Shown: piece after piece, positions 42,561 through 51,219 of the stretch
Position numbering within the stretch: position 1 is the first letter of the stretch
Layout of the letters: every line of letters starts with the position of its first letter
Translations under genes and position numbers: made by a program
NCBI GenBank assembly: GCA_046328115.1
Contig: JAXLXE010000003.1
Coordinates: 1-64,000, forward strand
Direction of reading: 5' to 3'
From: JAXLXE01 sp046328115
Lineage (GTDB): Bacteria; Chloroflexota; UBA6077; JACCZL01
DNA: 64,000 nt
Notes under the pieces: model-generated
Seen by the model: only the letters and a program-made list of their open reading frames with translations
Database searches by the model: none
What the model was told of the DNA's origin: nothing

Positions 42561-43409
42561 TCACTTCATACTCAGGCTGAGTTGGCCGCTCACCACCGAC
42601 ATGCACGACGGCCGTCCGCAAACTGCCACTGACGGTGCCCCACCTGCTATTGGCTCAAGTCCCTCGCGGACCTTGCGCTCCAGCAGGTCAATCAGTCGCG
42701 GGTGCACTCCCATGTGCCCACCCATCCGGGCCGTTACCTCCGGAACCGCGGCCAGCGCCTCTTCCAGCCGCCGCTCCACCCGCTTCATCAACACGCCGGT
42801 ATTGAGGAAGTAAGGCACCACAGCCACGGTGGTCGCCCCCAGGGCCCGGCACCGCGCCAGGCCCTGCCCAACCGTTGGCTCCGTCAGGCTGACCCAGGCA
42901 ACCTCCACCAGCTTGTAGAGGCGCCGCTCCCAGAGGAGCCGCGCAGCCTTGCACAGATCACCGTTCGCATCCGGGTCACTCGTCCCCGCGCCCACCAGGA
43001 GTACGGCAACTCCGTCGCCTTCCCGTCCCTCCAACACCTCGGACGCGCGCGTCACGATCACGTCCAACAGCTCCTCCGCCGGACCGAGCGGTGGCAACAG
43101 TCTCAGCGCGGCGCCTTGCGTCGAGCGCAGCGCGTCCCGCAGCTCCGCCGGCACATCTTCCCGCACGTGACCGGCCGGAAACAGAAAGAACGGCAGTACC
43201 ACCACGTCCGTCGCGCCGCTCGCCACACACCGCCGCCAACCCTCGGCGATGGACGGCAGCGCACCACTATCAGGAAACTCCAGAACGGCGAACTCCACCG
43301 TGCTCTGCTCCAGCCTGTCCGCCAGAGCCTGGCGAATGCGGAGGTATTCCTCGCGAGCCGCCTCATCGCGACTCCCGTGGGCGATCAGGAGGACAGCATG
43401 ACTGGACAT
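42561..43409 (-). CDS. cbiX: Double-domain sirohydrochlorin chelatase CbiX
   Basis: 282 residues. Two CbiX-type halves are fused. The first has LLIAHGSRDEAAREEY (8-23) and LPFFLFPAGHV, the second has LLVGAGTSDPDANGD and VPYFLNTGVLMKR. The catalytic His of the HGSR box is present only in the first half; in the second it is replaced (GAGTS). It inserts cobalt, iron or nickel into sirohydrochlorin for cobalamin, sirohaem or F430-like cofactors. No other tetrapyrrole genes are nearby. Confidence 0.85.
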   Translation of the reverse strand: MSSHAVLLIAHGSRDEAAREEYLRIRQALADRLEQSTVEFAVLEFPDSGALPSIAEGWRRCVASGATDVVVLPFFLFPAGHVREDVPAELRDALRSTQGAALRLLPPLGPAEELLDVIVTRASEVLEGREGDGVAVLLVGAGTSDPDANGDLCKAARLLWERRLYKLVEVAWVSLTEPTVGQGLARCRALGATTVAVVPYFLNTGVLMKRVERRLEEALAAVPEVTARMGGHMGVHPRLIDLLERKVREGLEPIAGGAPSVAVCGRPSCMSVVSGQLSLSMK

Positions 43410-43540
43410 GGAAACCTGCCTGGGAGAGTGCGCCGCCCTGAGCTCATCGGGCGGCTACTCCAGACATTATGGACGGACGGACTAGCCAGCTTCGGCGGCT
43501 GGTTGCCGGCCCGACCGGTCGTGACCCATCATCGGGCATC

Positions 43541-44626
43541 GTGACCACCACACAGCCACGCCCAAAGGCCGCGTTGCTCGCCCCACTCACCGCGCTCATT
43601 CTCTGGCTCACGGGTTGTGGCCTGGATCGGTTTACCGCGAATCCCGCACCCACCGCCTCGCCAACGTCCGCCGTGGGTCCACGGCCAACCGCGGCGCCCG
43701 CGTCCATCGTGGCCACCTGGCACCAGCAAGCACAGTCCGAGGGGCAGGTGCGAGTCCATGCCGACCTCTCACCAAAGGAGGCCGAGGAGATTGAGAAAGA
43801 CTTCTCCCGGCGATACCCAAAGGTGCGCATCGAATGGACACGCGGCTCAGACGTGGATCTGGTGGACCGGCTGCGGGCAAACGGCGCCATCCCAGACGTG
43901 ATGATCGGTGACAACGCGGCCGCCCTCAAACAGGCAGGAATGGCGGAGCGATGGACGCCGCCCGAGTCTCGGGGCATCAAGGCCGATCTCTTCGATCCAG
44001 ATGGCGCCTGGTACGCACTGGCGATGACCTATTACGTCATGCAGCTCAACACGGAGCTTGTGCCGGCCGCCGCCCAGCCGCGCGCGTACCAGCAGCTCGC
44101 CGATCCGGGTTGGCTTGGCAAGCTCTCGCTGGATCAAGACGCACTCCCCTGGTTCCAGGGCTTGATCGAGGTGTACGGCCGTCAACCCACCCTGGACGCG
44201 CTTAGACCCCTCGCCGCTCAAGGCGTTCGATTCAGACGCGGGCCCCAGCTAGTTGCCGATTTCATCTCCGCCGGCCAGGACGGCCTTGCGATTGCTAACA
44301 GGCTGGACGCCGTGGAGCGCAGCAAGCGCGCGGGAGCCAAGACTGCCTGGTGGACCGTTGAGCCTGTCATCGTCCGCCCAACGGCCGTCGTACTCCTCCA
44401 GCTTGCCCCAAATCCAAGCGCCGCCAGGCTGTTTGCCAACTACGTACTCAGCGCACCAGCCCAGGCAATCCTCGCGGAGTGGGGCCGCATCCCCAGCCGG
44501 GAAGACGTGGACCCGGAGCCACAGGACCTTGTGCAGCGGGTCAGAATCCACGTCACCCGGCAGCCAGACGCCGGTACGGCCGCCGATCTGCGCGCCCAGT
44601 GGGACGACCTTTGGGGCCTCCGTTGA
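43541..44626 (+). CDS. Extracellular solute-binding lipoprotein
   Basis: About 361 residues. The signal peptide ends in a lipobox (LILWLTGC), then a Thr/Pro-rich linker. The rest is a type II periplasmic binding fold, with EAEEIEKDFSRRYPKVRIEW near the start and PDVMIGDNAAAL. It resembles iron- or putrescine-type ABC binding proteins. No permease or ATPase gene is adjacent. GTG 43541 is chosen to place the signal peptide properly. Confidence 0.78.
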   Translation: MTTTQPRPKAALLAPLTALILWLTGCGLDRFTANPAPTASPTSAVGPRPTAAPASIVATWHQQAQSEGQVRVHADLSPKEAEEIEKDFSRRYPKVRIEWTRGSDVDLVDRLRANGAIPDVMIGDNAAALKQAGMAERWTPPESRGIKADLFDPDGAWYALAMTYYVMQLNTELVPAAAQPRAYQQLADPGWLGKLSLDQDALPWFQGLIEVYGRQPTLDALRPLAAQGVRFRRGPQLVADFISAGQDGLAIANRLDAVERSKRAGAKTAWWTVEPVIVRPTAVVLLQLAPNPSAARLFANYVLSAPAQAILAEWGRIPSREDVDPEPQDLVQRVRIHVTRQPDAGTAADLRAQWDDLWGLR

Positions 44627-44773
44627 CGCCCGTCAAGATTGCCGCTCCCCGCCGCCCGACCCTATGCTTCCATGACCTCCACAGCGATTGGTGCCCGGCG
44701 GGACCGCGCTGGCCGCGTGCGAGGCCGCGCTTCGCCGCCCAAGCGGCTAACAGACTGACAGACCGGTGACTCA

Positions 44774-46024
44774 ATGATTCACGCCTCGCCCATCCATCAC
44801 CGCATCGCGCGCGGCGTGATGGCAAATGGTGTCGTCGCGCTCGCGCGCGAGATTCCAGATCCAGACATTGTCGCCGTAGCTGTCGGCATCCGCGCGGGCG
44901 CCCGGTTCGAGACGGACGCTACCGCCGGCGTGTCCAAGTTTGTGGAGAAGCTCCTCCTCCAGGGGACGGAGCGACGCCCCGGGCCGGATCTCGTCCAGCG
45001 GCCCATCGTCGTGCGCGGTGGCGCGTACGGGACGCAGCTTGGCTCGGAGATTCTGATCGTCTCCGGCCAGGTCCGCTCCACTGACGTAGACGTGCTGATG
45101 GACGTGATCACTGACGTGATCCTGCACTCAGAATTCCGCGCAGACCGAAAAGAGAATGAAGCGCGCGTGATCCTGGAAGAGCTCAACGCCCGGCGCGCCA
45201 GCCCTAACACCCTGGCAAACGATCTGTTTCTGCCAGCGGTATTCGGCACCCACCCGCTCGCACGGTCCACCGCCGGAAACCTGGAAAACACTCCAAAGCT
45301 CTCCCTGGAGACCATCCTGGCGTTCCGGGACCAGTACCTCGTGGGCGCCAACACGGTGGTCGCGGTCGCCGGCAACATCAGCAGCGCGGAGGCCTTCAGC
45401 CGGATCGAAGACGGCTTCGGAAACATGCCACGCGGCACCGCCGCGGCGCCGTCCAATGTCCCACCGCCCGCCGCGCGCGCCCAGCGGATAGACCACATCG
45501 CCGGCAGCGCCCAGGCGCGCGTCATGATCGGTGGGCCGTTGCCGGGACTTGACAACGCGGACCGCTTCCCGCTGACCGTGGCAAATTCCATGCTGGGCGG
45601 CTCCGCGTTTCGCCTCTTCAAGGAGATCCGCGACATCCGCGGCCTGTCTTACGATCCCGCGCCCGGGCAGAGCGTCTATCCTGACGCCGGGCTCTGGATG
45701 GCCGCCGCTGGAACTGATCCGGCGAACATCGAGACCGTCCTGGACCTGCTCAAGGCAGAGCACGTCCGCCTGGGACACGAGCCACTGACAGATCGGGAAT
45801 TGGCGGATGCCAAGGACTACCTGGAGGGCAGTCTGGTGGTAAGCCTGGAGACACCAAGCGCTCAGAGCGGCCAGATGATCAGAGATGAGATCTTTGGCGC
45901 GCCGGTCCTGGCGCCAGAGCATCTGGAGAGCATCCGCCGCGTGACGGCAGAGGACGTGCTGCGCGTCTCCCGCCAGCACCTGGACCCTGACCGCGCGACC
46001 GTCGTGGTGGTGAAACCGCAATGA
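44774..46024 (+). CDS. M16-family peptidase-like subunit lacking the zinc site
   Basis: 416 residues. Two M16 domains are present, but the HxxEH motif is replaced by KFVEK (in GVSKFVEKLLLQGT), so zinc hydrolysis is not expected. The C-terminal RGLSY (in EIRDIRGLSY), part of the substrate-binding Arg-Tyr pair, is intact. It overlaps the next gene by four bases. It is the non-catalytic partner of a heterodimer, like the mitochondrial processing peptidase alpha subunit. Confidence 0.87.
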   Translation: MIHASPIHHRIARGVMANGVVALAREIPDPDIVAVAVGIRAGARFETDATAGVSKFVEKLLLQGTERRPGPDLVQRPIVVRGGAYGTQLGSEILIVSGQVRSTDVDVLMDVITDVILHSEFRADRKENEARVILEELNARRASPNTLANDLFLPAVFGTHPLARSTAGNLENTPKLSLETILAFRDQYLVGANTVVAVAGNISSAEAFSRIEDGFGNMPRGTAAAPSNVPPPAARAQRIDHIAGSAQARVMIGGPLPGLDNADRFPLTVANSMLGGSAFRLFKEIRDIRGLSYDPAPGQSVYPDAGLWMAAAGTDPANIETVLDLLKAEHVRLGHEPLTDRELADAKDYLEGSLVVSLETPSAQSGQMIRDEIFGAPVLAPEHLESIRRVTAEDVLRVSRQHLDPDRATVVVVKPQ

Positions 46025-47295
46025 CCGAATCCAAGGCACACCCGGCTCAGCCCAACAACGAGCAGGACGCGGCCAGGTCAGACCTCCCCTCCGGCATGGC
46101 GGTGTTCACCCGCGAACGGCCAGGCTCCGAGGTCACTGCCATCAGCATCAGCGTGCGCGGCGGCTCCCGAAACGAGCACGAGCAGACCGTTGGCGCCGCC
46201 CACTTCATGGAGCACATGTTCTTCCAGGGCACGCCCAGCCGGCCCAGCTCAGAGAGCATTTTCCAGCCTATCAGCGCCAAAGGCGGCTGGCTCAACGCCT
46301 ACACCTCCTTTGAGAACATCAATTTTCAGGCCGTGGTCCGCACGCGGGACTTTGACCTGGCGCTGGACACCCTGGCGGACATGCTCGTCAACTCCCTCTT
46401 CGAGGCAGAGAAGATCGACAAAGAGCGCCAGGTGGTCCTGGAAGAGCTCATCCGGGGCAAGAATGACCCCCGCCGATACGTGGTGGAGCTGTTCTTCAAG
46501 AACGTCTGGGAGAATCACCCGGCGGAGAACCTGCCCATCGGCAGCCGTGAGAACCTGCACCGCTCAGACAGAGCCGTCCTGGCGGGCTTCCGCGACGAGT
46601 ACTTCCGCGCCTGCAACATGGTCACCGCGGTGGTTGGCGACCACAGCCAGGACCAGGTCGTCTCAAAGGTGCAGGCCGCGTTTGCACGGATGCCCAATGG
46701 GACACGCCCCATCTTCGACCGCGCACCGTTCCCCCGCCACAAAGCCCGGCTAGTAGAAGACACCACCACGGGGCCGCAGGCCCAGATCGCCCTCGGGCAG
46801 CCTGCCCCGGGCGCTAACCACCCCCACACCTACGCGCTTGACGTGGCCAGCTCGATCCTCGGCGAGGTGGGGCGACGACTCGTTCGGCAGATCCGCGACG
46901 AGCGTGGTCTCGCTCCGGGCGTGGGTACCTCATACAGCACCCTCACCGATGTCGGCTGCTGGTGGACGTACGTAGGAACGTCCCCGAACAACGTGGATGC
47001 CGTGGTGGAGCTCATCCGCCAGGAGATGCGCCGCATCCGAGACCAGAAAATCAGCGATGAGGAGCTCGAGGACGCCAAGAACTACATTGAGGGTCGCGCC
47101 GTGCTGCACCTGCAGACCAGCATCGCCTACGCGCAGTACGTGGCGGACCGCGAGATGTTGGGCGTGGAGCCGCCGCTCGCCGAATACCTCAGACGGGTAA
47201 GCGCCGTCACCGCGGATGACGTGCAGCAAGTCTGCACGGAATACCTGGACCCAGACGCGTATACGCTGGTGGTCCTGCGGCCCAACGGCGCCTAG
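46021..47295 (+). CDS. M16-family zinc peptidase, catalytic subunit
   Basis: 424 residues. HFMEH lies at 61-65 with the third ligand in ERQVVLEE (about Glu141), so the zinc site is complete. The C-terminal Arg-Tyr pair is broken (RGLAPG instead of RGLSY). The start overlaps the previous stop (ATGA), so the active and inactive subunits are made together. Likely cuts peptides or unfolded proteins in the cell or envelope. No signal peptide is visible. Confidence 0.9.
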   Translation: MTESKAHPAQPNNEQDAARSDLPSGMAVFTRERPGSEVTAISISVRGGSRNEHEQTVGAAHFMEHMFFQGTPSRPSSESIFQPISAKGGWLNAYTSFENINFQAVVRTRDFDLALDTLADMLVNSLFEAEKIDKERQVVLEELIRGKNDPRRYVVELFFKNVWENHPAENLPIGSRENLHRSDRAVLAGFRDEYFRACNMVTAVVGDHSQDQVVSKVQAAFARMPNGTRPIFDRAPFPRHKARLVEDTTTGPQAQIALGQPAPGANHPHTYALDVASSILGEVGRRLVRQIRDERGLAPGVGTSYSTLTDVGCWWTYVGTSPNNVDAVVELIRQEMRRIRDQKISDEELEDAKNYIEGRAVLHLQTSIAYAQYVADREMLGVEPPLAEYLRRVSAVTADDVQQVCTEYLDPDAYTLVVLRPNGA

Positions 47296-47319
47296 CCCAC
47301 CGGCCCTGGCACTGCGGAC

Positions 47320-47457
47320 ATGAGCCCCTGGGTCCTCATCGGCATGTGGGTGTTCATGGTGGTCATCGCCCTGCTAGCCGACGTGGAATGGTGGATGGCG
47401 GCCATCGGCGGCATCGTCGCGCTGGCGATGTATCTCGTTGAACGGGAGCGCGACTAG
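47320..47457 (+). CDS. 45-residue membrane protein
   Basis: MSPWVLIGMWVFMVVIALLA opens a protein with two short hydrophobic helices separated by DVEWW and ending in the charged ERERD. It follows the M16 gene by 24 bases in the same direction and so may belong to that operon. Family unknown. Confidence 0.5.
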   Translation: MSPWVLIGMWVFMVVIALLADVEWWMAAIGGIVALAMYLVERERD

Positions 47458-47713
47458 CCAGCCGCTACCCCACGCACACTACGGGAAGAAAATCAACACC
47501 GTGGCGAGCGCCACTGCCACACCCAGTGCCCTCATTGCGCCTCCACCACGAATTCGTTCGCGCTATCGTACTCCGATTCTGCGATTATGTAACGCCCGTT
47601 TGACAACTCTTTGAGCGCATTCCCTCCTGGGAGGCTGCCGTGCTACCGTATCAACCGCACGGCACGCGGTTCACACCGTGTCACGCGACATGTATCTCCG
47701 TCGCGAGGTCACC

Positions 47714-49063
47714 ATGACTTCCTCGCCTCCTCGGCGCTCGCCCAGCTCATTCTTCCCCGCCATCCGGGACGACCTGCCTACCATCGTCCGGGCGGAGGGC
47801 ATCTACCTGTACGACGAGGACGGCCGCGCGTTCATCGACGCTTCCGGCGGCGTGGGGTGCGTCACGTCCGTAGGACATGCCGTGCCCGAGGTGGTAGACG
47901 CCATCTCCGAGCAGATGCACGCCGTGGCGTTCCTACCGTGGACTCAGTTCCAGAGCCGCCCCGTGCGTGATCTCTGCGACACCATTTCCCGCCTGAGTCC
48001 CGGGTCCCTGAATCGCGTTGGCGTCTTCAACGGCGGCTCAGAGGTCACCGAGGGTGCCGTGAAGCTGGCCCGAACTTACTGGCTGGCACGCAATCAACCA
48101 GAAAAGCACCTCATCATCTCCCGCTGGCAGGGCTTTCACGGCATGACCCTGGGGGCCACCGGCTTCGGCGGCCACACCGCACGCCGCCGCAAGTACGCCC
48201 CCATGCTCATGGACATGCCCAAGATCGGCCCGGCCTACGCCTACCGCTGCGAGGACTGTGCCGCCGGACGGCTCACCTGCGCGGATCAGCTAGACCAGAT
48301 GATCAAGTGGCTCGGACCAGAGAACGTCTCCTGCTTCATCGCGGAGCCCATAGTCGGCGCCACCATGGGCGCCGTGCCCGCGCCAGACGGCTACTTCCAG
48401 CGCATCCGAGAGATCTGCAACCGCCACGACGTGCTGATGATCATGGATGAGGTGATGACCGGGTTCGGGCGTACGGGCCGCTGGTTCGCCAGCGAGCACT
48501 GGGACGTGGTGCCGGACATCGTCACCGCCGCCAAGGGCGTGAGCGGCGGCTACGCTCCCCTGGCCGTCCTCATCGCAAAAGACGAGGTTATCGATGCCCT
48601 GGACGCCGCGGGCACCTCATTCGTCGCCGGCCACACCTTCGCCCAGAATCCCGTCGTCGCCGCGGCCGGCGTGGCCGTACTCGGATACATCGAACGGCAT
48701 GATCTGGTCAGGGCGGCCGGCGAGCGCGGCGCGCAGCTCCTGTACGGACTGAAAGACCTGGTAGCCAGGCACCATCTGCTCGGTGACGCTCGCGGTAAAG
48801 GCCTGATGCTGGGCCTGGAGCTCATCGCGGACAAACACACGAAAGCCCCATTCCCAATTGAGGCGGGCATCGCCCAGCGCTTCGCGCGCGCCTGCGCGGC
48901 GGAAGGCGCGGCCGTCTACCCAGGCCAGGGTGGCGCGGATGGTCAGGTGGGTGACCACGTGCTGGTTACACCCCCCATGACCATCACCGCCGCCCAGGTA
49001 GACGAGCTCCTGGGTGCTCTGGATCGCGCGGCTGCTCGACTGGACCGAGAACTGAGCAGTTAG
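47714..49063 (+). CDS. Class III aminotransferase
   Basis: About 449 residues. Fold-type I PLP enzyme with the catalytic Lys in DIVTAAKGVSGGYAP, the Asp in MIMDEVMTGFGRTG, and substrate-binding GGSEVTEGAVKLAR. It belongs to the ornithine/4-aminobutyrate type group; the exact substrate cannot be read. ATG 47714 follows GCGAGG, preferred over earlier in-frame ATGs at 47678 and 47690. Confidence 0.87.
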   Translation: MTSSPPRRSPSSFFPAIRDDLPTIVRAEGIYLYDEDGRAFIDASGGVGCVTSVGHAVPEVVDAISEQMHAVAFLPWTQFQSRPVRDLCDTISRLSPGSLNRVGVFNGGSEVTEGAVKLARTYWLARNQPEKHLIISRWQGFHGMTLGATGFGGHTARRRKYAPMLMDMPKIGPAYAYRCEDCAAGRLTCADQLDQMIKWLGPENVSCFIAEPIVGATMGAVPAPDGYFQRIREICNRHDVLMIMDEVMTGFGRTGRWFASEHWDVVPDIVTAAKGVSGGYAPLAVLIAKDEVIDALDAAGTSFVAGHTFAQNPVVAAAGVAVLGYIERHDLVRAAGERGAQLLYGLKDLVARHHLLGDARGKGLMLGLELIADKHTKAPFPIEAGIAQRFARACAAEGAAVYPGQGGADGQVGDHVLVTPPMTITAAQVDELLGALDRAAARLDRELSS

Positions 49064-49528
49064 CGGTCCTCGATCCGGCACGACGCACCGACGGAGGGTC
49101 GCAGGGTCGCCCCTTCACACCTGTCAGCTCAACTAGCTCACCTAGCCATCACTCGTCGGCCAACACCAGACCATGCAGGCCCCGCGTGGTGATACGGGAG
49201 CCGCGGGACCATCCGGATCGAGCGGTGGCGCGGCGGCGCAAGGACCAGTGGAACCTCCCCGCGCGAACGCGCCGCCGTCGCTCGCGGGCGAAGCCGGCCC
49301 GTCAGGCTCCGTTGGCGCTCCCGCGGGGTGCGGACTGACGGGTGGAACCGAACCTTCAGATTGTTCGGGTCCTGAGGGTCCTGCAGGACTGGGCGCTGCC
49401 CGAACGTCTATTCCGGTCGGCGCGCCCTTCGCCGCGAATGCCGCTACCCGGTTCCTGGAGTCCGTAGCGCCGTGCCCCCAACGTCGGGGACTGGGCGCTG
49501 GCCGCAAACCAGTTCAACGCGCTCCCAC
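49064..49528. other. Gap with a possible collagen-like remnant
   Basis: 465 bases between the aminotransferase and a converging gene. The frame at 49173-49541 reads GDTGAAGPSGSSGG and GEAGPSGSVGAPAG, two broken runs of Gly-X-Y separated by unrelated residues, with no ribosome site. It may be a decayed collagen-like gene or a compositional accident of GC-rich DNA. Confidence 0.3.
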
Positions 49529-50269
49529 TCATCCCCGATGATCAAGTGTGACTGAACCGCCGCTTCCGACGGCCATCCTGCTCGCCTCACCGCGTCGCGG
49601 GGACTGGAACGGTTCACGAGGATCGATGCCGCACCAACGGGTGCACGTCAGGCCAGCCCGCGCCGCCACAACCTCAATCTCGCCACAATACGGGATTGGA
49701 GGCAGTCGGGCCCCGAGGGCGCTCAGGTTCGTGCAGACCAGCGGCAGCATGCTGCGAAGCACACTACCGTGGCCAACCAGCAGCACGCGCTTGCCGCTGC
49801 CCCGCCACTGCCGAGCCACTCGCCCCACGTAGGGCACAAATCGCGCGCAAACGTCCTCCAAACTCTCGCCCCCGGGCATGCGGCTGTCCGTGAGCCCCAG
49901 CTCAAGCCAGTCTCGCTGCACACTCGCGTGCGCATCCCAGCCCACCTGGTCAGACCGATCCTCCCAGGCACCCACATCCGCCTCACGCAACGCATCAACC
50001 AGCACCACCGGCGCCTGCAATCTGGTTGCGAAGATCTGCGCCGACTGCACCGCGCGCATCAGCGGGCTCGTGTAGACGACTGACACCGTGAGTCCGGCGA
50101 GCCGGCGGGCCAGGCCCCGCGCCTGCGCGACGCCGCGGGCCGTTAGCGGGTGCTTGAATCCGGTGTTGGAAAACACCCGCTCAACGTTGGCTACGCTCTC
50201 GCCATGCCGGATGAAGTGCAGCGTTGCGCTCCGCTCAGGCCCGCCGGGAGAGAGGCCTCGCGCAGTCAC
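49529..50269 (-). CDS. Histidine phosphatase superfamily protein
   Basis: 246 residues. LHFIRHGESVANV carries the RHG catalytic histidine. PLTARGVAQARGLARRL, an acid in ALREADVGAWEDR, and the second His in LLVGHGSVLRSML complete the family pattern. Substrate unknown; relatives include phosphoglycerate mutases and broad phosphatases. The C-terminal 45 residues are a low-complexity Arg/Gly/Ser extension. It abuts the upstream LLM gene. Confidence 0.85.
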   Translation of the reverse strand: MTARGLSPGGPERSATLHFIRHGESVANVERVFSNTGFKHPLTARGVAQARGLARRLAGLTVSVVYTSPLMRAVQSAQIFATRLQAPVVLVDALREADVGAWEDRSDQVGWDAHASVQRDWLELGLTDSRMPGGESLEDVCARFVPYVGRVARQWRGSGKRVLLVGHGSVLRSMLPLVCTNLSALGARLPPIPYCGEIEVVAARAGLTCTRWCGIDPREPFQSPRRGEASRMAVGSGGSVTLDHRG

Positions 50270-51157
50270 TCAACGCCGACCAGCGAGCCGGTCCGCCAGG
50301 ACCTCACGAACCGCGCGGAGCCGCTCGATGTGTTGGTCGGCCCCGCGAAGTCCGCCACCGGCGGTCGAGACCTGCAGGTGGGAAGCGCCGTAGCCAACCC
50401 ACTCATCGACCGTCTTGCGCCACGCCTCATGGTCGACTACGGACGCATCTAGCCGACCCTCCAGGCCAAAGGTCTTAGGATCCCGCCCTGCCTCCCGCAG
50501 CCAGCCGTGGACCTTCTCGATGGTGGCCGGCCAGCCGCCGCCATCCAATGTGCGCAACGGGAGGAAGCCATCTGCGATCCGCGTGGCGCGCTTCACGGCC
50601 GGCTCCGCCGAGGCCCCGATCCAGATGGGGATGGGCCGCTGGACCGGCAGTGGATTGATGCCCGCCGCCGTCACCGTGTGGAAGTCCCCCTTGAACGTAA
50701 CCACCGGCTGCTTCCAGAGCTGCCGCATTAGCTCGATCTGCTCCTCGAACCGCCTCGCCCGGTTCTTGAAGTCCATGCCCAGTCCCTCAAACTCCACCGG
50801 ATTCCAGCCAATGCCAACACCCAACCGGAACTGGCCACCGCTGAGCACGTCGACGGCCGCTGCCTGCTTGGCCACCAGCGTCGCCTGCCGCTGCGGCAGG
50901 ATAATCACGCCAGGCATCAGGCCCAGCCTGGGCGCCACGCCGGCCATGAAGGCGAATAGCGCGAACGGCTCGTGGATGTTGCTCTCGTGCGTGTACGGGC
51001 GGTCCCACCCCGGGTGCCCCGCCGGGTCAGCGCCCAGCACGTGGTCCGCCGCCGCCACGTGCGCGTAGCCCATATCCTGGACCGCCTGCGCGTAGGCACG
51101 CACCCCACCGCTGTCCGGACCCATCTCCGTCTGTGGAAACACCACACCGATCTGCAT
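50270..51157 (-). CDS. F420-type LLM class oxidoreductase
   Basis: About 295 residues from MQIGVVFPQTEMGP. A luciferase-like TIM barrel with AAADHVLGADP, FRLGVGIGWNPVEFEGLGMDF and PIPIWIGASAEPAV, typical of actinobacterial and Chloroflexota F420-dependent reductases (TIGR03619-like). Likely uses coenzyme F420 rather than flavin. The upstream extension to 51190 lacks a good start. Confidence 0.85.
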   Translation of the reverse strand: MQIGVVFPQTEMGPDSGGVRAYAQAVQDMGYAHVAAADHVLGADPAGHPGWDRPYTHESNIHEPFALFAFMAGVAPRLGLMPGVIILPQRQATLVAKQAAAVDVLSGGQFRLGVGIGWNPVEFEGLGMDFKNRARRFEEQIELMRQLWKQPVVTFKGDFHTVTAAGINPLPVQRPIPIWIGASAEPAVKRATRIADGFLPLRTLDGGGWPATIEKVHGWLREAGRDPKTFGLEGRLDASVVDHEAWRKTVDEWVGYGASHLQVSTAGGGLRGADQHIERLRAVREVLADRLAGRR

Positions 51158-51219
51158 GACCGCCTCCTGAGTCTGCCTGACCGGCCGCACTATAGCGGGT
51201 GCGCCTGGGCCCCCGCGCC

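Noticed and set aside
47479..47535. 18-codon hydrophobic frame on the minus strand with GGAGG before its ATG
   Set aside because: Too short to support without conservation, though it resembles a tiny membrane peptide.
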